A stretch of DNA of 64,000 bases, taken from NCBI RefSeq assembly GCF_008698235.1, contig NZ_PEBH01000007.1, positions 124,001-188,000 of the forward strand, given 5' to 3'. The notes beneath the pieces were generated by a model that made no database searches, was not told the DNA's origin, and was given only the letters and a program-made list of their open reading frames with translations. Below are positions 1 to 8,704 of this stretch, piece by piece; position 1 is the stretch's first letter; each line of letters opens with the position of its first letter. The position numbers and the translations under genes were made by a program. This DNA is from Bifidobacterium rousetti. Its GTDB lineage: Bacteria; Actinomycetota; Actinomycetes; Actinomycetales; Bifidobacteriaceae.

Positions 1-918
1 GACCCCGAACATGAGTACGCGCCCCTGTGCGAGGCGCTGCACGGCGCGAGGGTGATCGTCAGCGCCGGTTCCGCCGACCGCATCAACCCGATGGACATCA
101 CGCTCGACGCCACACTGGACGGCGACCCGATCCGCACGAAGGCGAACGCGGTCATCTCCATGATCGGCGCGCTCATCGGCGGCTCCGACGGGCTGAACGC
201 CGCGGAACGCTCCATCGTGGACCGGTGCACACTGGGGCTGTACCGCGAATACCGCAACAATCCCTCCCTGCCGCAACCCACCTTGGCCGACCTGCATCGC
301 AGGCTCGTGGCCAGCAGCGAGCCGGAGGCGCGGGGGCTGGCGCTGAGCCTCGAATCGTATACGCTCGGCAGCCTGTCGGGCTTCGCCGGCCAGACCACCG
401 TGGACACGTCCAACCGGTTCACCGTGTTCGACGTGGCCGCGTTGGAAGGCGAATTGAAGACGTTCGGGATGATGGTCGTTCTCGACCATCTGTGGAACCA
501 GGTCGCCCGCAACCGGAAAGCGGACCGGCGCACCTGGATCTATGTGGACGAGTTCCACCGCATGTTCTCCAACAGGTACGCGTCCGAACAGTTCCTCGAC
601 ATGTTCAAACGCGCCCGCAAATGGGGTCTCGGCATGACCGGCGTCACCCAGAACATCGAGGAACTGCTCGCCAGCAAGGAGGCGCGGTTCATGCTCGCCA
701 ACTCCGCGTTCCTGCTGCTCATGAACCAGACGCCCACCGACGCGGCGAAACTGGCCGACATGTGGCATCTGTCGCCCGAACTGAAGGAACGGTTGGGCGG
801 CGCACGCCCCGGCGAGGGCCTGCTCAAGGCCGGTGAGGCGTTCATCCCGTTCGACGGGCGCATCCCGACCGATTCCACGCTCTACCGGCTGTTCACCACG
901 AAATTCGGGGAGACCTGA
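1..918 (+). CDS. VirB4/TraE-type conjugation ATPase, C-terminal part
   Basis: The reading frame is open from the first base, so the N-terminus and Walker A lie outside the window; about 305 residues are visible. VirB4-family ATPases power assembly of type IV secretion systems at the inner face of the membrane. Visible family marks are an early segment ending in RINPMDI, a Walker B-like strand WIYVDEFHRMF, and a sensor-like GVTQNIEELL followed by a region rich in Ala/Leu. The stop codon overlaps the start of the next gene by one base, so the two are translationally coupled. Assignment to VirB4 rather than another HerA/FtsK-type ATPase rests on these motifs and on the CHAP protein that follows, which is the usual order in Gram-positive conjugative elements. 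Confidence 0.85.
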   Translation, partial: DPEHEYAPLCEALHGARVIVSAGSADRINPMDITLDATLDGDPIRTKANAVISMIGALIGGSDGLNAAERSIVDRCTLGLYREYRNNPSLPQPTLADLHRRLVASSEPEARGLALSLESYTLGSLSGFAGQTTVDTSNRFTVFDVAALEGELKTFGMMVVLDHLWNQVARNRKADRRTWIYVDEFHRMFSNRYASEQFLDMFKRARKWGLGMTGVTQNIEELLASKEARFMLANSAFLLLMNQTPTDAAKLADMWHLSPELKERLGGARPGEGLLKAGEAFIPFDGRIPTDSTLYRLFTTKFGET

Positions 919-2237
919 TGGTCGAACTCATGGACCCTCGGACCGGCACCGCCGGCAAGCTCACCTCATACACCGGCCGCATCCGCGAAGGCGAAGGACT
1001 GACGGGCCGACTGCGCTCGACCACGGTCAGGCTCGCCGGCGACGCCGCCGCGCTCGGCCGCAACACCATGCAAACCGCGACAGAGACAACGGACGAGCAT
1101 GAGGAAAACGGTATCGACCCGGCTGACGCGATCCTTGATGTCGGGCAAGGGCTGCGTTCCGCCGGCCGACTTGTACCAAACACCGGCAGACGCGGCGGGC
1201 AACATGTTCGGCGACCGACGACCACGACGGAGCCATTGAACGATATCGCCGATGCCGAACCGACCTTGGATGTCTTCGCGGAACCGGCAGACGGCGGGCC
1301 GATCATGAACGGTCCGGCTCGTCATACGCCTGTCACGTCGTCATCCGGCACGGCTCCGAGCCCCACTGCCACGCTGAGCACGCCGCCCGGCAGCACCCGC
1401 GGCGTCGCACGCCGGCTCGCGCAATCCGGAACAACAGGCGGGATGCGCCGTGCGGGGAACACGGCGCACGGAACGGCCGGAGGCATACGTTTCGCGTCGC
1501 CATTGTCCAGATTCACGCCCGGCTCCACGGGTTCCGCGACGCGTGGCACCAGAAATACCGCCAAGGGAGTGGCGAAGGCGGCGGACGGCTTGTCCAATCT
1601 CATGCGGGCGGCCGTCGACGGCGCGCGCAGGATCATGGCATCCGTCGTTTCGGCCGTGACGGGCGCGGTCGGCATGCCGGTGTTCCTATTGGCGACGGCC
1701 GCGATCATGGTGCTCGCGACGCTCATGGCGCTCCTGTCATGGCTGCCCGGCTTCAACGCCACGCAGCAGGGCTGCGCCGGCGGCGACTGTTCCGTCACCG
1801 GCAGCGTGATCGGCTCGCTGGAACCGCCATTGGTCATGAACGGCGACGATTCGGCCGTGAACGTGGACGCGATGAACCTGCCCGAAATCGTCTCGTACGA
1901 GCGCTGGCAGTGCACATGGTGGGGCGCGTCCCGACGCGAGCAGATCGGCAAGCCCGTCGACCCGTGGATGGGCGACGGGCACATGTGGCGTGCCAGCGCC
2001 GAACGGTTCGGTTATCCGATCGACAAGGCTCCCCGCCCCGGAGACGTCATGGTCTTCCAAGCGGGCACGCTCGGCGCCGACGACTACTACGGGCACGTCG
2101 CCATCGTCGAGGAAGTCAACGAAGACGGCGACATCATCATCTCCGAAAGCGGCGCCGCAGCAGCCCGCGTCACCCTGCGCACGCTCACCGCGCAGCAGCT
2201 CGCGGACAACCGGGCGAACATCGACTTCATCCACTGA
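918..2237 (+). CDS. Membrane-anchored CHAP-domain peptidoglycan hydrolase of the conjugation system
   Basis: 439 residues. Residues 1-250 are cytoplasmic, low in complexity and rich in Thr/Gly/Arg. A transmembrane helix lies at about 251-275, and a CHAP amidase/endopeptidase domain fills about 325-437. The probable nucleophile is Cys332 in the WQCTWW motif, with the His of YGHVAIVEEV near 393 as partner. CHAP or NlpC/P60 proteins in Gram-positive type IV systems open the cell wall locally for the transfer channel (VirB1 role). The ATG overlaps the VirB4 stop (TGATG), which fixes the start. There is no SLT lysozyme domain, so this is a single-enzyme version of the two-domain hydrolases found in many elements. 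Confidence 0.85.
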   Translation: MVELMDPRTGTAGKLTSYTGRIREGEGLTGRLRSTTVRLAGDAAALGRNTMQTATETTDEHEENGIDPADAILDVGQGLRSAGRLVPNTGRRGGQHVRRPTTTTEPLNDIADAEPTLDVFAEPADGGPIMNGPARHTPVTSSSGTAPSPTATLSTPPGSTRGVARRLAQSGTTGGMRRAGNTAHGTAGGIRFASPLSRFTPGSTGSATRGTRNTAKGVAKAADGLSNLMRAAVDGARRIMASVVSAVTGAVGMPVFLLATAAIMVLATLMALLSWLPGFNATQQGCAGGDCSVTGSVIGSLEPPLVMNGDDSAVNVDAMNLPEIVSYERWQCTWWGASRREQIGKPVDPWMGDGHMWRASAERFGYPIDKAPRPGDVMVFQAGTLGADDYYGHVAIVEEVNEDGDIIISESGAAAARVTLRTLTAQQLADNRANIDFIH

Positions 2238-2265
2238 CCGAACCACATCATGCAAAGGAGCATCC

Positions 2266-2811
2266 ATGAACAATCGAGACCCCAAACGCAATCTGATCAT
2301 CATTGTCACGGTCGCGCTCATTCCAGTCATCCTGCTCGGAGCGGCATGTCTGCGCACGCTCATGCCCGCACGGCATACGGTCGCCCCGATCGTCGTGCGC
2401 AACGATCAAAACCGGACGGTCGAACCGAAATCGGATACGACGGTCAACGGGCAGAGGATCGACGTCTACCGCACGGACGAAGCGTGCGTGCTGATGGCGC
2501 CGCTCGCCGTGCAGGCGTACGTTTCCGACCGGGACGACCGCGACCGGAACCTGAGCGACCTGTTCACCGAGGACGCGGAAGGCCTGCAGATACCGGTCGA
2601 ACGCATACGCCACGACGACGCCGGTTCGCTTGGCAACGGCTACGTGAAGGTCGCCATCAACGACGACGCGGCCGCATGCGTGGTCGAGACCGAGTCCGGC
2701 GTGATCTGGGAGGTCTACTACGCGGACTTCGACCGTGACGGCTACAAGGCCAGCAAGATCATCAGCCACGACAGGGAACGCGCCTACGTTCCCGACACCG
2801 ACGCCCTGTAA
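2266..2811 (+). CDS. Small membrane-anchored protein of the transfer operon
   Basis: 181 residues. The ATG at 2266 is preceded by AAAGGAGC at a good distance, so I prefer it to upstream in-frame codons. After a short basic start (MNNRDPKRN) there is one hydrophobic helix at about residues 10-28, ending in AAC. The remainder is polar and probably outside the membrane. The Cys after the helix does not sit in a convincing lipobox. It is placed 28 bases after the CHAP gene and before another single-helix protein, so it is probably a structural part of the transfer channel, comparable in position to VirB8-like or TcpC-like subunits. I recognise no family; function is inferred from the operon only. 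Confidence 0.7.
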   Translation: MNNRDPKRNLIIIVTVALIPVILLGAACLRTLMPARHTVAPIVVRNDQNRTVEPKSDTTVNGQRIDVYRTDEACVLMAPLAVQAYVSDRDDRDRNLSDLFTEDAEGLQIPVERIRHDDAGSLGNGYVKVAINDDAAACVVETESGVIWEVYYADFDRDGYKASKIISHDRERAYVPDTDAL

Positions 2812-2842
2812 CCGGCCACGCGTCACGGAAAGGAACAAGATC

Positions 2843-3850
2843 ATGACCGACGTACCGTTTAATCTCGGCCCGTCCAGCTTCCCCGCCATCGATGACGAAG
2901 ATCCGGGCGCGACCCAAGTCCTCGGTATGGATGCTCCGCCGCGACGATGCGAAGGCTCCACGGCCAACATCGCTCATAATGCCGCCGATGCCATGCCTCT
3001 GAACCTCGGACCGGACGGATGCCATGACCGCAACGATGACGAGAACGATGACGGGTATCCCGGTGCCGACAGCGGTCGGTTCGCGCCACGATTGCCGGAA
3101 AACGCCGTCAAACCGGCGGTGGTCGGATTGGCCGCGCTGCTGCTGGTCGGCGGCATGATCGCGGGCGTTCGCGTCATCACCGCGACGAATCATGTCGCAC
3201 CGACTATCCAACAACCGACGCAGGCGGACAACGAACGTAGGCAAGCAGAACGTCTGCATGATGCAATGACGGTCGCAAAGGCGCTGCTCGAACGCATCAG
3301 GCGCAGTCCCATCGCCGATCGAATCGACCCCAGCCAGCTTGAACAGGCTATGGACGATCAGGACATCGAACACATGGAAGCGCTCACCAAACAGCTGGAA
3401 GCCTCATACGCTACGGCGCTAGACGACACGACCAGTCAGACGTCCGAGACCCTCGGCGAGGCGATCGGCCGAGCCGACAAGCTGCGCGAAGCGCCGGAAT
3501 CCGACGAACATGCACGGCTCAATCAGCTTGCCGACACATGGCGCGACAAAACCGTCACCGAGGAGAACCTGGCCGATGCCATCGCAGCCGTACGCCAAAT
3601 CGCCGACCTTGCCGCGACGGTCGAATCGCAGCAGGCAAAAGCTGAGGAAGCGGAACGGCAGCGGGAACAACGCGAGCAAGAGGAACGCGAACGACAGTCC
3701 GCACAGCAACAGTCCACGCAGCAACAGGCGACGGCACCGACGCAGCCACAGCAGCCGCAGTACCAGCCGTCCACGCCGCAGCCAGCACCCTCGTGGAACG
3801 TTCCCGGCCAGCAAACAGATCGCCTACCCAACCGGGATGGCAGCCTCTGA
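2843..3850 (+). CDS. Membrane protein with coiled-coil and Gln-rich tail, transfer operon
   Basis: 335 residues from the ATG at 2843, which follows GGAAAGGA. The first ~85 residues are acidic and cytoplasmic. One transmembrane helix lies at about 86-112 (VGLAALLLVGGMIAGV). The external part is helical: residues ~125-260 are charged, then a Glu/Arg/Gln coiled coil leads into a Gln/Pro/Ser-rich tail. It is the last gene before a strong hairpin, so it ends the transfer operon seen here. The layout suggests a surface or channel-associated protein of the conjugation machine. No family recognised. Confidence 0.7.
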   Translation: MTDVPFNLGPSSFPAIDDEDPGATQVLGMDAPPRRCEGSTANIAHNAADAMPLNLGPDGCHDRNDDENDDGYPGADSGRFAPRLPENAVKPAVVGLAALLLVGGMIAGVRVITATNHVAPTIQQPTQADNERRQAERLHDAMTVAKALLERIRRSPIADRIDPSQLEQAMDDQDIEHMEALTKQLEASYATALDDTTSQTSETLGEAIGRADKLREAPESDEHARLNQLADTWRDKTVTEENLADAIAAVRQIADLAATVESQQAKAEEAERQREQREQEERERQSAQQQSTQQQATAPTQPQQPQYQPSTPQPAPSWNVPGQQTDRLPNRDGSL

Positions 3851-3978
3851 CAGCAGGCACGGGATCACATGCAAACGCGAACGCAACCCCGCGTCCCGAC
3901 CCGGCACCAACCGTCACGTTTCATGCAAACGCAAGCGGCCATTCCCGACCCCACGCCAACGCAAGTTAATCCATCCAG

Positions 3979-4009
3979 ACCGTCGGCATATCCCCGATAT
4001 GCCGACGGT
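3979..4009 (+). terminator. Hairpin ending the transfer operon
   Basis: Perfect 13-bp stem (3979-3991 with 3997-4009) around the loop CCCCG, followed by a short T-containing run. It lies 128 bases after the last transfer gene and before the Abi-like gene. Confidence 0.75.
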
Positions 4010-4113
4010 TTACCTTTGCCCAGCGGATCGTCACAATATCTGGACATGGCAGGAGGCGCCGAAGGTGACGCTATCCTTGATATTTATCATCACATCGAAT
4101 CTGGAGGTCAGAT

Positions 4114-4929
4114 ATGGTCAGGTCCGACGCAATAGATAATGCGCAAAGTAGTGATGGCTCCAGCCATACCTCTTCAGGAACGGATCTGGAGCGCCGCAAT
4201 CGGGCTGATGAGGGAGCGGCACTGCTTGGTCAGGCTCGTTTTGGACGTTATCTTGATGATGCCGCCGGCGATGTTGATCTTGCCATAGCCTTATGCCAGT
4301 GGAACCAACGATTCGCCGGCATACTCCATTCGCAGCTTGGCTATGTGGAGCTTGCTGTGCGCAACACACTGGATCGCCAACTACGCGAACTGTCCTTCCG
4401 GGAAAAAGGATCACAGGACTGGTGTCTTCCGGGCAACGCCCCGGATCTGGTCAACAGACTCATCCGAGGAACACTTCATGATGCCAATGATCGTGCACGA
4501 GCCGATGCTCGTCAGCGAGTACGCCGTGGTAGTCACCGTGCTAATGCGGAAGTCATCCATGACGACGTGCTCTCCCAGTTGATGTGGGGCACTTGGGTTA
4601 AGCTGATAGGCAACCCGGAAACCAGCGAAAAGACTTTGGACCAGCAAGAGCTGTGGATGACAGCCACTCGGAATGCTTTTCCTTATGCGTCTGATGGGGA
4701 AACTGGACGCATCAAAACCTCTCTTGGGCTGCAGTACATCCGTAGGGTACGAAACAACGAAGCGCATTACGACAACCTGTACAAGGAAGCGCGCAATGTC
4801 AACAAAATCATCGGTACGTCCATGTCCCTGTTGAACTCAATCAACCCCGCGTTCACACAAAACTGGATAGATACGGCGGCGCTACGTCGCGCTGCCAGAG
4901 AATTGAACACGATCCTTTCTGCCAAGTGA
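4114..4929 (+). CDS. Abi-like (Abi_2 family) protein, possible phage-abortive-infection factor
   Basis: 271 residues. The ATG at 4114 follows GGAGGT with good spacing. The segment from about residue 50 (LAIALCQWNQRFAGILHSQLGYVELAVRNTLDRQL) and the later YIRRVRNNEAHYDNL match the pattern of the AbiD/AbiF-related Abi_2 family, whose conserved RN..HH/AHY-type motif resembles HEPN RNases. Such proteins are common cargo of mobile elements and can abort phage infection. It stands alone between two hairpins and is followed by the tRNA-Lys on the other strand. Its codon use is less GC-rich than that of the chromosome. The anti-phage role is an inference from the family. Confidence 0.7.
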   Translation: MVRSDAIDNAQSSDGSSHTSSGTDLERRNRADEGAALLGQARFGRYLDDAAGDVDLAIALCQWNQRFAGILHSQLGYVELAVRNTLDRQLRELSFREKGSQDWCLPGNAPDLVNRLIRGTLHDANDRARADARQRVRRGSHRANAEVIHDDVLSQLMWGTWVKLIGNPETSEKTLDQQELWMTATRNAFPYASDGETGRIKTSLGLQYIRRVRNNEAHYDNLYKEARNVNKIIGTSMSLLNSINPAFTQNWIDTAALRRAARELNTILSAK

Positions 4930-5019
4930 CAAAGCCACCCGCTCAGAGGTTTCTTCAAGACAGTTTTTCTGGTACGATTAAATATGCCTGGACGGGGTGA
5001 GTCCCGTCTGTGACTTCGG

Positions 5020-5044
5020 AATGCCGGCTCCTTGAGCCGGCATT
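5020..5044. terminator. Hairpin after Abi-like gene
   Basis: 11-bp stem (5020-5030 with 5034-5044), loop CTT, followed by CTTGCTTTC. A second small inverted repeat (GACGGG ... CCCGTC) lies just upstream at 4991-5008. It probably separates the Abi-like gene from the convergent tRNA. The remaining 4930-5347 stretch holds only the tRNA, its terminator and about 160 bases in which I see nothing. Confidence 0.6.
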
Positions 5045-5071
5045 CTTGCTTTCAATGAGTCGTGCAGAAAC

Positions 5072-5106
5072 AGAAAAACCCTTGGAAACATTGGCTTCCA
5101 AGGGTT
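5072..5106 (-). terminator. Terminator of the tRNA-Lys gene
   Basis: 11-bp stem (5077-5087 with 5096-5106). On the - strand it is followed by a U run (A run at 5074-5078 on +). The stem AACCCTTGGAA also occurs at 34428-34458 downstream of the tRNA 3' fragment. Confidence 0.8.
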
Positions 5107-5113
5107 GAACTGT

Positions 5114-5185
5114 GCCCCCTGTGGGATTCGAACCCACAACCCACAACTTAAAAGGATGCTGCTCTAACCGTTGAGCTAAAGGGGC
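5114..5185 (-). tRNA. tRNA-Lys (anticodon TTT)
   Basis: 72 bases, without encoded CCA. On the - strand the acceptor arms GCCCCTT/AGGGGGC pair, the D-arm GCTC/GAGC pairs, and the anticodon loop is CTTTTAA (TTT). The anticodon stem contains a T-T mismatch and a G-T pair. The T-arm GTGGG/CCCAC encloses TTCGAAT. It sits between convergent conjugation operons, an unusual place for a chromosomal tRNA. Bases 5121-5144 are identical, in inverted orientation, to 34390-34413 at the right end of the island. Confidence 0.93.
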
Positions 5186-5347
5186 AACAGCACTAAGATA
5201 CACACCTCCGCCAGACAATCCAAAAATCGGCGTGGCGGATAACCTCCGTGCCGGCCAGTAGTTTTTCTGTATTTATGTATGTAAAGAAACAAAGAATCAA
5301 AGAAACACTGCTGACGTGGCCGCTTGCCATGCTGCGACGAGGGCGCA

Positions 5348-7030
5348 TTACATCGGTATCTTGTGGCTGCGGAACGGGCGGACGCCGCGCAGGATGTAGA
5401 TGCACTCGTCGGTGGGCAGCAGGCCGAGTTCGTCGGGTTGCATGAGCTCGCGTTTGGTGCGCCGCCAGCTCGTTGTGTATGAGCCGTTGATGCCCTTGCT
5501 TTCGCTGTCGTCCATGACGTCGATGGTCTGGGAGCCCAATCGTTTGGACACCCATTCGAGCGTGCTGGTTTCGGTGCCGCCGAGGAAGAGCATGCTGTCG
5601 CAGTTGCCGACGATGGTCTCCCAATCGTCGCGGTACATGGCCTTGCCTTGAGCGTAGTTTTGGATGATGACCGAGCAGGAGATATTGCGGCTGCGGATGG
5701 TGGCGATGAGCCGCTGGAAGTTCGGGATACGACCGACGTTCGCAAACTCGTCAAGGAAGCAGTGCACCGGCAATCGCCGCGCCGAACAGTCGGAGGCGTT
5801 CGCATGGTCGGCCTGATAGACGTTGGACTCGAACAGGCATTGGTAGAGGATCGCCGCGAGGAACGAGAACGTGTTCTCCGTGTCCGGCAGGGCGAGGAAC
5901 ACGGCGGTCGGCCGCAAGGCGATCTCATCCAGCCGCATGTCGTCGCCGGACAGGATGCGTCGCACGCTACCGACTTGCAATGGGGCGAGCCTGACGCCCA
6001 GCGAGATGATGATCGACTTTTTCGTCTCGCCGGCTCCCTGCTGGAATTTGCGGTACTGGCGTGCGGCGAAGTCCAGGCCTTCCAGCGTCTGCCGTGATTC
6101 TGCGTCATGCCGGCCGGGGTTTGCACGGTATTCGGCGACGAGTTCGCGCGCCGCGTCGAACATGAGGTCCACGTCGGATTGCATGGCTTCGTCCGCTTCG
6201 CTGGCTTCCATCCGATCGAGCATGTCCGTGACCCGGTTCAGATCCGGCTCGTCCTCGGCGAACCGCACCCATGCGATGAGCGCGTTCAACAGGTTGCGTT
6301 CGGCGCGTTCCCAGAACCCGTCGCCGTTGTCGGGCTGCCTGTTGTCGCCGGCCGTGTTCGTGATGATGTTTTCCGTCAGACGCAGGATGCCGGCTTCTGG
6401 GTCGGCCGGGTTGAGGTAGCGCATCGGATTGAACCGGTCGGAACGTTCAAGATCGATGAGATTCAGACAATGGATCGCATAGCCTTTGCCGCGCAGCAGC
6501 TCACCGACCTCATCCTGTATCTCGCCTTTGGGATCGGTGATCGCATACGACATGTTCGCCTGCCGCAGGTTCGGCAGCACATACCGTCGGGTCTTGCCGG
6601 AACCGGACGAGCCGATCGCCAGCACGTTCAGGTTGCGTTTCGTCACCCGTCCATCAATGCCCAGTGATTCCGTTGCGGTCATCAGCAGGTCTCGCCGGCC
6701 GCTTTGCCGGAACGGTTTGATGTCGGCCGGCGTGCCCCACTTGGCCGAACCGTGTTCCTCGCCCTCTCGCAGGTCGCGGCGCATCGACCATCGGTATAGC
6801 CAGATCAGGCCTATCGCAATCACCGTGCCCAGTCCGGCAATAAGATCGGCTCGGTGCAGGGACAGAAACAGCGGGCGCTCCGCTATCCCGACGAATATCC
6901 GGTCGATGATCTCGCTGGCGGACAGGCCGGCCGTCATGTCGCCGCGCACTTGCAGGCACACGCGATTGCCGAGATAGAACAGCAGACAGGAGGACAATAT
7001 CGCCAGACAGATTACGGGGAAACGCTTCAT
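5348..7030 (-). CDS. VirD4/TraG-type conjugative coupling protein
   Basis: 560 residues. Coupling proteins are hexameric membrane ATPases that bring the relaxase-DNA complex to the transfer channel. Two N-terminal hydrophobic helices lie at about 5-25 and 55-75. Walker A is GSSGSGKTR near residue 140, followed by a TDPKGE motif near 165, and Walker B is CFLDEFANVGR near residue 420. These are typical of the TraG/TraD/VirD4 family, and the length is normal for Gram-positive members. The start overlaps the previous stop (ATGA at 7030-7027). It is the last gene of the mob operon and faces the VirB4 operon across the tRNA-Lys. Confidence 0.92.
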   Translation of the reverse strand: MKRFPVICLAILSSCLLFYLGNRVCLQVRGDMTAGLSASEIIDRIFVGIAERPLFLSLHRADLIAGLGTVIAIGLIWLYRWSMRRDLREGEEHGSAKWGTPADIKPFRQSGRRDLLMTATESLGIDGRVTKRNLNVLAIGSSGSGKTRRYVLPNLRQANMSYAITDPKGEIQDEVGELLRGKGYAIHCLNLIDLERSDRFNPMRYLNPADPEAGILRLTENIITNTAGDNRQPDNGDGFWERAERNLLNALIAWVRFAEDEPDLNRVTDMLDRMEASEADEAMQSDVDLMFDAARELVAEYRANPGRHDAESRQTLEGLDFAARQYRKFQQGAGETKKSIIISLGVRLAPLQVGSVRRILSGDDMRLDEIALRPTAVFLALPDTENTFSFLAAILYQCLFESNVYQADHANASDCSARRLPVHCFLDEFANVGRIPNFQRLIATIRSRNISCSVIIQNYAQGKAMYRDDWETIVGNCDSMLFLGGTETSTLEWVSKRLGSQTIDVMDDSESKGINGSYTTSWRRTKRELMQPDELGLLPTDECIYILRGVRPFRSHKIPM

Positions 7031-7425
7031 CGCACCGTACCTTCCGTTATTCGCGCACGCTGCTCCGACTGTTTGCGCTGTAGTCGCTCATTGGTGCGCC
7101 GCCTTAGTGATTCCAGCACCATCTCACGGGTAAGCGGTACAACATCCCGATTCGGTTGGGATGCGGCCTGAGACTCCGCCGCATTCGGCAGCGGTTCGGC
7201 GGTTTCGAGTGGTGTGACTGAGATCCGACGGCCACCGTTCGATGAACCGGCGCCCGTATTCGCTGTCATTGTTTCGCCTGATGCAGACGACATCTCGCAA
7301 AAGTTATCCACACAATCGATGACGAGCATGTTCGTTCCGTGCCATTCAATGCTGGATGCCTCACGCTCCCCGCACAACAGTCGGTCAAGCCGTGTGAGCG
7401 TCATCGGCATGTTCCACTCGATCAT
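7027..7425 (-). CDS. Hypothetical protein in the mobilisation operon
   Basis: 132 residues, with no transmembrane helix. The N-terminal 50 residues look folded (MTLTRLDRLLCGEREA...VIDCVDNF). A Ser/Gly/Thr-rich linker follows, and then a basic helix-rich C-terminus (ESLRRRTNERLQRK). Start and stop overlap both neighbours by four bases (ATGA), so translation is coupled. I recognise no family. The coupling suggests a relaxosome accessory role. Confidence 0.65.
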   Translation of the reverse strand: MIEWNMPMTLTRLDRLLCGEREASSIEWHGTNMLVIDCVDNFCEMSSASGETMTANTGAGSSNGGRRISVTPLETAEPLPNAAESQAASQPNRDVVPLTREMVLESLRRRTNERLQRKQSEQRARITEGTVR

Positions 7426-7745
7426 GCCGGCTCCTTCCAGTTCATTGACGTGGAAGCAGCGATCATGTCCGCGTTCACCCGAACTTCGGCGTTGGCGATG
7501 TCATGGGAGGTGTTGCCGGCATCGGCCCAACCACTTGCCACGATCAGGTCGCCTTGTTCCAACCGCTGCTCCCGACAGTACGCAGGCATCACGGAGCCGC
7601 CCTGCACGATCACCGGCTCGGCCAAACCGTTCGGCATGCGCACGCCGATCCTCAGCCGCACCAGTTCGCCGCCCGTGGCGGAGATCGTGAACACCGGGTC
7701 GGCGAGGAGTTCGCCGCGTACGATCATGTATCGTTTCGTCCCCAT
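7422..7745 (-). CDS. Single-stranded-DNA-binding-like (OB-fold) protein
   Basis: 107 residues from the ATG at 7745. AGGAG lies 8 bases upstream, and the previous gene ends at 7757, so longer in-frame starts are rejected. The pattern of strands is SSB-like: TKRYMIVRGELLADPVF, then VRLRIGVRMP, then LEQGDLIVASGWAD, then AEVRVNADMI. The acidic tail of replicative SSB is missing. Many conjugative elements carry such small SSB-like proteins to coat the transferred strand. It overlaps the next gene by four bases. Confidence 0.65.
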   Translation of the reverse strand: MGTKRYMIVRGELLADPVFTISATGGELVRLRIGVRMPNGLAEPVIVQGGSVMPAYCREQRLEQGDLIVASGWADAGNTSHDIANAEVRVNADMIAASTSMNWKEPA

Positions 7746-7756
7746 CCTGAAAACTC

Positions 7757-8674
7757 CTATCTGGTCCGAGAGCGGTCGGGTTTCCGCGTTGCAACCGGCC
7801 GCACTGGCTTGCCGGCGAGCTTGCGTTCGATCCGCTTGCGAAGTTCCGCGAGTGTGTCGCGCCGGCTGATTTTCCGTTCTCCACATCTCACAGCAGGTTT
7901 CGGCGAAACCGGAGCACGCGGCTCTGACGGAGCAGGTTCTGGCACGGCCCGGCGATTGGTCTCATCGGCAACGGTCTCAGTCGCACCATGTGCGGTCAGC
8001 GGTGATACGGCCGGGGATTGCTGCAGTTGACCATCGTCCGGTATCGGCTGTGTGGATTGTTCCGCCGCGACTGCCGGGGATGCCCCATCACGCTGCTCGG
8101 CCGTTGCGGTCGGGACACGCGATTCCGACTGAGCGGCATCGCGATGCATTGGTGATGATCGCTCGGGTTCCGCCGACGCAGGCTCCTGCGGTTCGTCCCG
8201 GTCCGGTTCCGTTGCCTGCTGCGGCTGAGTGTTCTCGCTTCCGCGTCGTCCGTCCGGCTGCCGGCCGTCGATCCGCAGCTCGTAACCGACATCCTGCAAT
8301 GCGCGCCGTACCGCGTGCGTCACATGATCGAGATCACGTCCCTCGAAATGAATCCACGTTGACTGGCCGTCACGCTCCACCGAATACCGCACGCCCGCAC
8401 GGCGCAGGCTGCGCACCACCGCACGTACCTGATGCCGCTCCAACTCGACCGCGTGAACGTCACCGCCGGCCAGGCGCTGCAACCGTTTCTCGCTCATCCG
8501 CCCGGTATCGCGGCCTCTCCGTATCACGCCGCGCATCGCCGACAAGCCGCGCCCGCCCAGTCGCAGAAACCAGCCGGCGGTCTTCTCTCCGACCCGCAGC
8601 GCGAGACCGCCACCGGCACGGCTGACTCCCATAGCGATCTGCCGACCGGTGTCTTCCAATCGTTCCTCGATCAT
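7757..8674 (-). CDS. PcfB-like (DUF3801-type) conjugation accessory protein
   Basis: 305 residues. The N-terminal ~150 residues follow the plan of PcfB/DUF3801 proteins of Gram-positive elements: a helical start with repeated Gly/Arg helices, then a predicted alpha/beta domain (VRYSVERDGQSTWIHFEGRDLDHVTHAVRRALQDVGY). The middle is Pro/Gln/Ser/Ala-rich and disordered. The C-terminus is basic (KISRRDTLAELRKRIERKLAGKPV), which is also usual. PcfB is thought to help recruit the relaxosome to the coupling protein. Assignment is by pattern, so confidence is moderate. It lies between relaxase and SSB genes, with GAAAGGA before the ATG. Confidence 0.6.
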   Translation of the reverse strand: MIEERLEDTGRQIAMGVSRAGGGLALRVGEKTAGWFLRLGGRGLSAMRGVIRRGRDTGRMSEKRLQRLAGGDVHAVELERHQVRAVVRSLRRAGVRYSVERDGQSTWIHFEGRDLDHVTHAVRRALQDVGYELRIDGRQPDGRRGSENTQPQQATEPDRDEPQEPASAEPERSSPMHRDAAQSESRVPTATAEQRDGASPAVAAEQSTQPIPDDGQLQQSPAVSPLTAHGATETVADETNRRAVPEPAPSEPRAPVSPKPAVRCGERKISRRDTLAELRKRIERKLAGKPVRPVATRKPDRSRTR

Positions 8675-8704
8675 CGTTGATCCTTTCCATGTATGAACCG
8701 TCGT

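Noticed and set aside
27..836. Long Arg/His-rich frames overlapping recognised genes, here and throughout (for example 15865-17451 +, 38937-40445 +, 46741-48333 -, 51756-54263 +)
   Set aside because: They are shadows in other frames of GC-rich genes, with no plausible protein composition or RBS, and they overlap clear family members.
7422..7886. Longer 154-residue start for the SSB-like gene
   Set aside because: It would overlap the preceding gene by 130 bases; the ATG at 7745 has a good RBS right after that gene's stop.
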